DNA from: CAZCBD01 sp964496755
GTDB lineage: Bacteria; Bacteroidota; Ignavibacteria; Ignavibacteriales; Melioribacteraceae
Reading direction: 5' to 3'
DNA: 10,726 nt
NCBI GenBank assembly: GCA_964496755.1
Contig: CAZCBD010000087.1
Coordinates: 1-10,726, forward strand
Shown here: positions 5,534 to 10,726 of the stretch, in pieces
Numbering within the stretch: the stretch's first letter is position 1
Layout of the letters: each line of letters opens with the position of its first letter
Notes under the pieces: generated by a model
What the model saw: the letters and a program-made list of their open reading frames with translations, nothing else
What the model was told of the DNA's origin: nothing
The model's database searches: none
Position numbers and translations under genes: made by a program

Positions 5534-7675
5534 ATGAAACGAAGACTACTGATAATCCTAGCAGGATTATTTTTTATTTCAGCATGCTCAGTTACAAAAG
5601 ATACTGTAGCTATTGATTATTCAAAGGTGCCTGAAGCACAAGCTCAAAAATTTGATACCGGAAAAATGTGGACATTTGATAATCCGCCGGTAGAATATTT
5701 TGAAAACACGTACAATTTCAGACCATCGGAAGAATGGTTAAACAAAGTAAGATTATCCGCACTCAAATTTGCCAATTGGTGTTCAGGCTCTTTTGTTTCC
5801 GAAGATGGTTTAATTATGACAAATCATCATTGTGTTGATTTTATTATTAAGAAAATTCAAAAAGAAGGTGAGGATATTCAAAAAAACGGTTTTTATGCAA
5901 AAACCTTAGAAGAAGAAAGAAAAGTACCCGGATTGTTTGTTGATCAGCTTGTATTAATTGAAGATGTAACCGATGAAATCCAAATGGCTATTAATAAAGC
6001 TGAATCAACCAATGAAAAGTTTGAAGCAAAAAATAAAGTAATATCCGAAATAGAAAATCGTTATAGCAAAGAAAGCGAATTGAGGTGTATTGTTGTGGAA
6101 TTTTATAATGGTGGGAAATATTCGGTATATGGTTATAAACGTTATAACGACATTCGCTTTGTGTTTATTGCGGAATCAGAAGTAGGTTTTTTTGGTGGCG
6201 ATCCGGATAATTTTACTTTCCCAAGATACAGTTTAGACTGTTCTTTTTTACGTGCTTACGATGAAAATGGTAAACCGTTAAAAACAAAAAATTATTTTAA
6301 ATGGAGTAAAAACGGGGCTCAGTTGGGACAACCGATTTTTGTTGTCGGGAATCCGGGTAGTACGCGTAGATTGAAAACCGTTGCTCAGTTAGAATACATG
6401 CGCGATATTTATTACAAGTCTGCCGCTTATAGATTGAAAAAACAAGTAGCACATCTGAATAAAATGATTGAGAAGCACCCGGAAAGATTAGCAGAATTAA
6501 AAAGTAAACTGTTTTATACAGGCAATTCCCAAAAAGTGATTTCAAATGTTTTTAGAGGTTTGTCTGATCCTGCAATGATTGCAAGAAAGGTTGATTTTGA
6601 AAATCAATTTAAAACGGCGGTAATGAAGAATCCTGAATTGGGTGCAAAGTACGGACATTTGTGGAGTACATTAGAAAATCTGCAAAATGAAAAAAGACAA
6701 TATGGAAATAAAATAAATGCATATTCATTAAGAAGTAATTCGGCCCCTATTTATGCTACAATTGCAAAAGAAGTTATCGAATTTGCCAAGCAATTAAAAA
6801 TGCCGGAAAATAAAAGAGCCAATAAATATAAAAGTGAAAATTTGGAAGAAACGATCAATCAAATTGCCGAAAAAAAATATGATTCCGAAACGCAAGTATT
6901 CAATACAACACTTTTTTCCGAATTGCTTTACTTAAATTTATCCGAAGATAATGAATTGGTTAAAATGTTATTTGGTGGTAATCACGGTGAAGCTGCGGTT
7001 GAATATTGTTTAAATAATTCCGAATTAACATCTGCAGATAAAATTAAAAATCTTTTGGCAAAACAACCGGAAGATATTTTAAGTTCAAAAGATCCGTTTA
7101 TTCAGTTTATTTTAAAAACACAAGATGAATTGGAAACTATAAAAAATAAATTAACTGAAATTGCAAAAACAGAAGAAGTTTTGGAAAACCAATTAGGCTT
7201 GGCCTTATTTGATGTTTACGGTGCTTCAATTCCTCCGGATGCAACATTTACTTTGCGCATTAGCGATGGTTTAATGAAAAGCTATGAGTACAATGGAACC
7301 CTTGCTCCGGTTAAAACAACATTTTATGGAATGTTTGATAGATTTTTCTCTTTCGATAAAAAATATCCTTGGTCTCTTCCGGAAAAATGGCAACATCCTT
7401 CGGAAGAGTTTGATTTAAGCACAACTTTTAATTTTATTTCTACTAATGATATTGTCGGCGGAAGCTCAGGTAGTCCGGTTATAAATAAAAATCGTGAAAT
7501 TATCGGACTGGCTTTTGACGGAAATATTGAAAGTATCCCGGGGTCGTTTTTATATAAAACAGAAAAAAATAGAATGGTATCTGTAGCTTCTCAGGGGATT
7601 TTAGAAGCTTTGGATGATATTTATTTTGCCAAAAGAATTGTAAGGGAATTGAAATCCGGACATATTGAAAATTGA
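5534..7675 (+). CDS. S46 family dipeptidyl-peptidase, DPP7-like, lipoprotein
   Basis: Serine exopeptidase that releases dipeptides from the N-terminus of peptides, acting outside the cytoplasm. The 713 residues are normal for S46. The first 20 or so form a lipoprotein signal: MKRR, a hydrophobic core, then the lipobox ISAC with Cys18. Family-typical MWTFDNPPVEYF (45-56) is followed by the chymotrypsin-like landmarks TNHHC (96-100, His99), GGDPDNFTFPR then Asp235, and GGSSGSPV (642-649) with Ser645 as nucleophile. An inserted helical region fills about 290-560, as in known S46 structures. The residue 18 positions after the serine is Gly663, in FDGN. DPP11 has Arg at the equivalent site and DPP7 has Gly, so hydrophobic rather than Asp/Glu P1 preference is inferred. 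A lipid anchor is notable because studied members usually have ordinary signal peptides. No clear terminator separates it from the Cys-rich gene. A strong terminator follows. Confidence 0.94.
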   Translation: MKRRLLIILAGLFFISACSVTKDTVAIDYSKVPEAQAQKFDTGKMWTFDNPPVEYFENTYNFRPSEEWLNKVRLSALKFANWCSGSFVSEDGLIMTNHHCVDFIIKKIQKEGEDIQKNGFYAKTLEEERKVPGLFVDQLVLIEDVTDEIQMAINKAESTNEKFEAKNKVISEIENRYSKESELRCIVVEFYNGGKYSVYGYKRYNDIRFVFIAESEVGFFGGDPDNFTFPRYSLDCSFLRAYDENGKPLKTKNYFKWSKNGAQLGQPIFVVGNPGSTRRLKTVAQLEYMRDIYYKSAAYRLKKQVAHLNKMIEKHPERLAELKSKLFYTGNSQKVISNVFRGLSDPAMIARKVDFENQFKTAVMKNPELGAKYGHLWSTLENLQNEKRQYGNKINAYSLRSNSAPIYATIAKEVIEFAKQLKMPENKRANKYKSENLEETINQIAEKKYDSETQVFNTTLFSELLYLNLSEDNELVKMLFGGNHGEAAVEYCLNNSELTSADKIKNLLAKQPEDILSSKDPFIQFILKTQDELETIKNKLTEIAKTEEVLENQLGLALFDVYGASIPPDATFTLRISDGLMKSYEYNGTLAPVKTTFYGMFDRFFSFDKKYPWSLPEKWQHPSEEFDLSTTFNFISTNDIVGGSSGSPVINKNREIIGLAFDGNIESIPGSFLYKTEKNRMVSVASQGILEALDDIYFAKRIVRELKSGHIEN

Positions 7676-7690
7676 TTTTAAATTAGTAAA

Positions 7691-7723
7691 AAAAAAGGGA
7701 GGCTTTATATGCCTCCCTTTTTT
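7691..7723. terminator. Bidirectional intrinsic terminator between the S46 peptidase and TolC-type genes
   Basis: A perfect 13-bp stem (7691-7703 with 7711-7723) with a GGGAGGC/GCCTCCC core and a seven-base loop. Six A on one side and six T on the other give U tracts in both directions. It begins 15 bases after the peptidase stop and overlaps the stop codon of the TolC-type gene (7722-7724) by two bases. Confidence 0.9.
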
Positions 7724-9035
7724 ATTTTATTATTCCCATATTCAATTCCCAATCGAAATATGCTGAAAGGTAATCATAAATTGCTGCATAATAATTTAAT
7801 TTTGCTTGATCAAAAAGTAAGCGGGAATCTTTTAATTCCAGTTGAGTGGCCAATCCGTTTTCCGCACTCGATTCTGTAATAACAAAACCTTGTTTGGCAG
7901 TTTTCAAAGTTGCTTCGGCTGCTGATATTCTTTGTAAAGCTTCATCCAATCGAACGGCAATATTGCTTAATTCATTGTCAACTTTTTCTTCAAATTTTCT
8001 AATTTTCAGATTAGTTTGTTCAACTTCTATCTTAGCTCTTTCAACCCGAGCAGTTCTTTTGAAGCCTGAAAATATTGGTATTTTCATTGTAAGTCCGGCA
8101 ATTAAATAATTATTTTCATCTTCTAATTTAAACTGATCCGAAAGAGCAGAATAACGATAAACCAAACTTGCATAAAGCGAAGGATAAAAATCGGATTTTT
8201 CAACACTAATATTGGTTTCTCTTAAATTACGTTCCCAAACCATTGCATTATAATCGGGGCGCTGTTCAAGAGCGGTTTTTAGATCGAGTAGTTGCGGGCG
8301 TCTGGGAATATTTCCAAATTCTTCAGCAAATTCAAATGGTTCGTTTTCATCAATACCGGCAAGGTTTTTTAGAGTATTTAATGCCAACTTGTAATTTCTT
8401 TTAGCTTGAAGAGATTCGGGTATTGAATTTTTCCATCGCACTTCTGCTTGCATTAATTGTAGTTTTGATGCTAAGCCCGAATCGTAAGTATTTTTAATTT
8501 TTATATAATTATCGTGAGCACTTTTTTCAGCATCTTTTTTTATTTGTAAAACGTTTTTTAAAAGCAATGTTTGGTAATATGCTTTTTTTGCTGCACAAAT
8601 CACATTTTGCAAAGTGGCTTGATAAGTGTAGTCGGTTAAATTCTCAAATTGTTTTGATGCTTTGATTGCATTGAATACAGTTGCATTGAAAAGAATCTGC
8701 GAAAGTACGGCTTGTCCTCCAAATTCATTGTTTCTATTTATTTTCAATTTGTTTGGAAATCCGGGGGCTTTCATTGCAAGATATAAATAATTGTCTTTTA
8801 GATTTCTTCGATAAGACAATTCGCCATTCAGCTGCGGATAAGCATTTGCCGAAGCTTCGGTGCTTTGTGTACTTGCAATTTTAATATTGTTTTTTGCAAT
8901 TTTAATATCCTTGTTGTTCTTTTTCACCAATTGTATAAAAGTATTTAAATCATAGGACTGTGCATTGCTAATTCCTATTGAGCCAACAACCAAAAAAAGC
9001 AGTGAAAATATTTTTATAAATTTATTATTAACCAT
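7722..9035 (-). CDS. TolC family outer-membrane efflux protein
   Basis: Outer-membrane channel of a tripartite efflux pump, 437 residues from the ATG at 9035, a typical length. A Sec signal peptide (about 1-25, core FSLLFLVVGSIGI) ends at SNA before Gln26. The mature part has the TolC pattern of two long helical repeats: around NKDIKIAKNNIKIA near the start and EQRPDYNAMVWERNLRETNI in the middle, each followed by a strand region, with VERAKIEVEQTNLKIRKFEE and a late LELKDSRLLFDQAKLNYYAA helix. The frame also permits a GTG start at 9047 (four extra residues), but the ATG at 9035 has a GAGG SD six bases away, so I choose it. It overlaps the last eight bases of the RND gene, implying translational coupling and joint function. 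The cargo is not evident. Confidence 0.92.
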   Translation of the reverse strand: MVNNKFIKIFSLLFLVVGSIGISNAQSYDLNTFIQLVKKNNKDIKIAKNNIKIASTQSTEASANAYPQLNGELSYRRNLKDNYLYLAMKAPGFPNKLKINRNNEFGGQAVLSQILFNATVFNAIKASKQFENLTDYTYQATLQNVICAAKKAYYQTLLLKNVLQIKKDAEKSAHDNYIKIKNTYDSGLASKLQLMQAEVRWKNSIPESLQAKRNYKLALNTLKNLAGIDENEPFEFAEEFGNIPRRPQLLDLKTALEQRPDYNAMVWERNLRETNISVEKSDFYPSLYASLVYRYSALSDQFKLEDENNYLIAGLTMKIPIFSGFKRTARVERAKIEVEQTNLKIRKFEEKVDNELSNIAVRLDEALQRISAAEATLKTAKQGFVITESSAENGLATQLELKDSRLLFDQAKLNYYAAIYDYLSAYFDWELNMGIIK

Positions 9036-10726
9036 TGGAAACCTCACTTATTTCTTTTTTCTTGCGAGATGTTAATTCGAAAATAGCAGGAATTACAAAT
9101 AGCGTAAGTACGGTTGAAATTATTAAACCACCTATACTAACAATGCCAAGAGGCTGACGGAATTCGCGTCCGGCCGATCCTATTCCCGCTGCCATAGGAA
9201 GCATGCCTAGAATAATTGCAATTGTTGACATTAGAATTGGTTTTAATTTTATAGGTGCAGCTTCCAGTAGTGCTTCTTTAACGCTTTTGCCTTTTCGTAT
9301 TAAGATATTAGCATAATCTAAAATTAGAATTGCATTATTTACTACAATTCCAATTAACATAATAATTGCCATCATCGACATAATATTCATTGTTTTGCCG
9401 GTTGTGTAAAGAGAAATAAAAACCCCTATCATTGCTAATGGAATTGTTCCCAAAATCATTAATGGCTGTGTAAAACTTTCCAAAATTGCGGCTAGCAACA
9501 TGTAAGTTAAAAGCATTGCAATTAAAAATGTTTCTGCCATATCCGTTGCCGTATCTTCCATCATTGTAACGGTACCTGCCCATTCAATATTGTATCCTGC
9601 GGGCATATCAATAGTTTTAATGGTTTCTCTGATTTCATTTACAACATCACCGAGTGGATGACCGGCAGAGGTGTAGCCTGAAAATTGAATTGATTTTATT
9701 TTTTTATTGTGCAGAATCTTACTGTTACCTTCGGTAAATTTGATTTCCGCTACTTGCGATAATCTGAATCTACCTAATTTAGATACCAGAATTAAGTTAC
9801 TTAATTCTTCGGGCGAATCAACATTAACATCGTTTAATGTTAAAGTAATATCATATTCTTCGCCGTTTTCAGTATAGGTAGTAGCCGAAATTCCTTCCAT
9901 TGCTCCGCGCAATGTTAAAGCCAAATCATAAATTGTTAATCCGGCATTTGTCAATTTATCACGATCGGGAATAATAGTTAATTCTGGTTTTCCACCGCGA
10001 GAACTTGTAGTCAAATTTTCAAGACCGGGAATATTCTTTATTTTGTTGAGTATTTCGTTTTTCAATGATTCAAGTTTGTTGTTATCGTTTCCCTGTAGAA
10101 AGAATTGAAGAGGGGCTTCACCGGTTCCGCCGGCAGAAGAAATAGCTGAAACTCTTATAATTGCATTTGGGATGTCGGCTAATTCCTTAATATACTCATT
10201 TGCCGCGTCAACACTGGTTATATCTCGTTCTGAAATAGGTACTAATTTTATCATCATTTTTGAAAGGTTAGCACCTACATCCATTTTTGTTATTTCGCCA
10301 AGTGTAGTTAACATTTGTTTTATTTCGGTATGTTTCATCAATCGTTTTTCAATTGTATCAAGTACTTTTGCGGTTTCATCCAAATTGTAACCTTGTGGCA
10401 ATTCAACTTCAATTTGAATATCTCCTTCGTCTAAAAGAGGAATGAATTCGAATCCGATTTTTGACCCTATCGAAAGACTGAATATAAAAGCAACAATTGA
10501 AATTACGATGACACCGGCACTTCTGAATTTATTTTTAATTGTAAATTCTAACATGCGTTTATAAACGTCTTCCCATTTTTTAAACATTGCCTCCAATTTT
10601 TTACCCAATTTGTGCTTCTTTGAATCATGTTCGGGTAAGATTAACGATGCAAGCATGGGGGTTAGTGTAAAGGAAATAATTAAGGAAAAGATTGTTGCAT
10701 AGGTTACGGTTAAAGCAAACTCTTTG
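9028..10726 (-). CDS. RND efflux transporter permease, C-terminal part (5' end outside window)
   Basis: Inner-membrane proton-driven pump of the AcrB/MexB-like RND superfamily. The last 565 or so residues are visible and the frame is open to the window edge. Codons upstream of the Met at 10656 read TYATIFSLIISFTLTPMLAS, the end of a conserved RND transmembrane helix, so that Met is internal. Then come a cytoplasmic linker, a membrane segment (FRSAGVIVISIVAFIFSLSI), GFEFIPLLDEGDIQIEVELP opening the second periplasmic domain, and the C-terminal helix bundle with GIVVNNAILILDYAN, KPILMSTIAIILGMLPMA and the final helix ending at VIPAIFEL. Full RND proteins are about 1,000-1,050 residues, so nearly half is missing, including the proton-relay helix 4. 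NNAI with DYAN suggests the HAE1 drug-efflux group over the heavy-metal group, with moderate confidence. Its stop overlaps the TolC-type gene start. Confidence 0.93.
   Translation of the reverse strand, partial: KEFALTVTYATIFSLIISFTLTPMLASLILPEHDSKKHKLGKKLEAMFKKWEDVYKRMLEFTIKNKFRSAGVIVISIVAFIFSLSIGSKIGFEFIPLLDEGDIQIEVELPQGYNLDETAKVLDTIEKRLMKHTEIKQMLTTLGEITKMDVGANLSKMMIKLVPISERDITSVDAANEYIKELADIPNAIIRVSAISSAGGTGEAPLQFFLQGNDNNKLESLKNEILNKIKNIPGLENLTTSSRGGKPELTIIPDRDKLTNAGLTIYDLALTLRGAMEGISATTYTENGEEYDITLTLNDVNVDSPEELSNLILVSKLGRFRLSQVAEIKFTEGNSKILHNKKIKSIQFSGYTSAGHPLGDVVNEIRETIKTIDMPAGYNIEWAGTVTMMEDTATDMAETFLIAMLLTYMLLAAILESFTQPLMILGTIPLAMIGVFISLYTTGKTMNIMSMMAIIMLIGIVVNNAILILDYANILIRKGKSVKEALLEAAPIKLKPILMSTIAIILGMLPMAAGIGSAGREFRQPLGIVSIGGLIISTVLTLFVIPAIFELTSRKKKEISEVSNG
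9042..9045 (-). promoter_or_regulatory. Ribosome binding site that decides the TolC start
   Basis: GAGG on the minus strand, six bases before the ATG at 9035 and inside the 3' end of the RND gene. It falls within codons that would be translated if the GTG at 9047 were the start, favouring the ATG. Confidence 0.55.

Noticed and set aside
6297..6545. Open frame of 82 codons on the minus strand within the S46 peptidase.
   Set aside because: Antisense to well-conserved S46 sequence, with no SD or domain evidence.

Overview
The window is AT-rich (about one third G+C by eye), densely coding bacterial chromosome with short intergenic gaps. No rRNA, tRNA, CRISPR array, insertion sequence, phage or plasmid signature was seen. 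An S46 dipeptidyl-peptidase, a prokaryotic OPT-type peptide transporter, a CpsG/ManB-type phosphomannomutase and an RND-TolC efflux pair together suggest a Gram-negative of the Bacteroidota/Ignavibacteriota (FCB) type. Several genes have recognisable Shine-Dalgarno (SD) sequences (AAAGGAG, GGGGAG, GGAG, GAGG), which is less typical of classical Bacteroidia. The lineage is an inference; no marker gene is present.

Layout. (1) 1-1124, plus: C-terminal part of an OPT oligopeptide transporter, cut by the left edge, followed by a terminator. (2) 1200-2342, plus: a PLP-dependent class V aminotransferase. (3) A bidirectional terminator separates it from a minus-strand block: a CaCA-type cation antiporter (2388-3311), an unrecognised 70-residue protein (3375-3587) and a phosphomannomutase (3670-5016). 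(4) After a divergent gap come two plus-strand genes: a small Cys-rich protein with a problematic 5' end (about 5152-5448) and an S46 dipeptidyl-peptidase lipoprotein (5534-7675). (5) A second bidirectional terminator separates these from a minus-strand efflux operon: a truncated RND transporter (9028-10726) whose end overlaps a TolC-type outer-membrane factor (7722-9035).

How the genes may work together. The RND transporter and TolC protein are translationally coupled and are two parts of one tripartite pump; the adaptor is presumably upstream, outside the window. The S46 peptidase and OPT transporter would both suit a peptide-using lifestyle, but they lie about 4.4 kb apart in separate transcription units, so the link is only thematic. 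Phosphomannomutase feeds GDP-mannose and surface polysaccharide synthesis.

Most of the window is ordinary housekeeping and accessory content, and I see no convincing new multi-gene system. The best point for a second look is the Cys-rich gene near 5135-5448. Its reading frame, including a fourth Cys pair, continues upstream of the only conventional-type start (TTG, 5236), but no in-frame ATG/GTG/TTG exists further up. An out-of-frame ATG reaches the same frame through a -1 slip at A_AAA_AAC. The alternatives are an AUC/AUU start after a strong GGAGG, or a homopolymer error. Other modest points are a terminator hairpin almost touching the antiporter start codon and an inverted repeat spanning a candidate promoter of the 70-residue gene.
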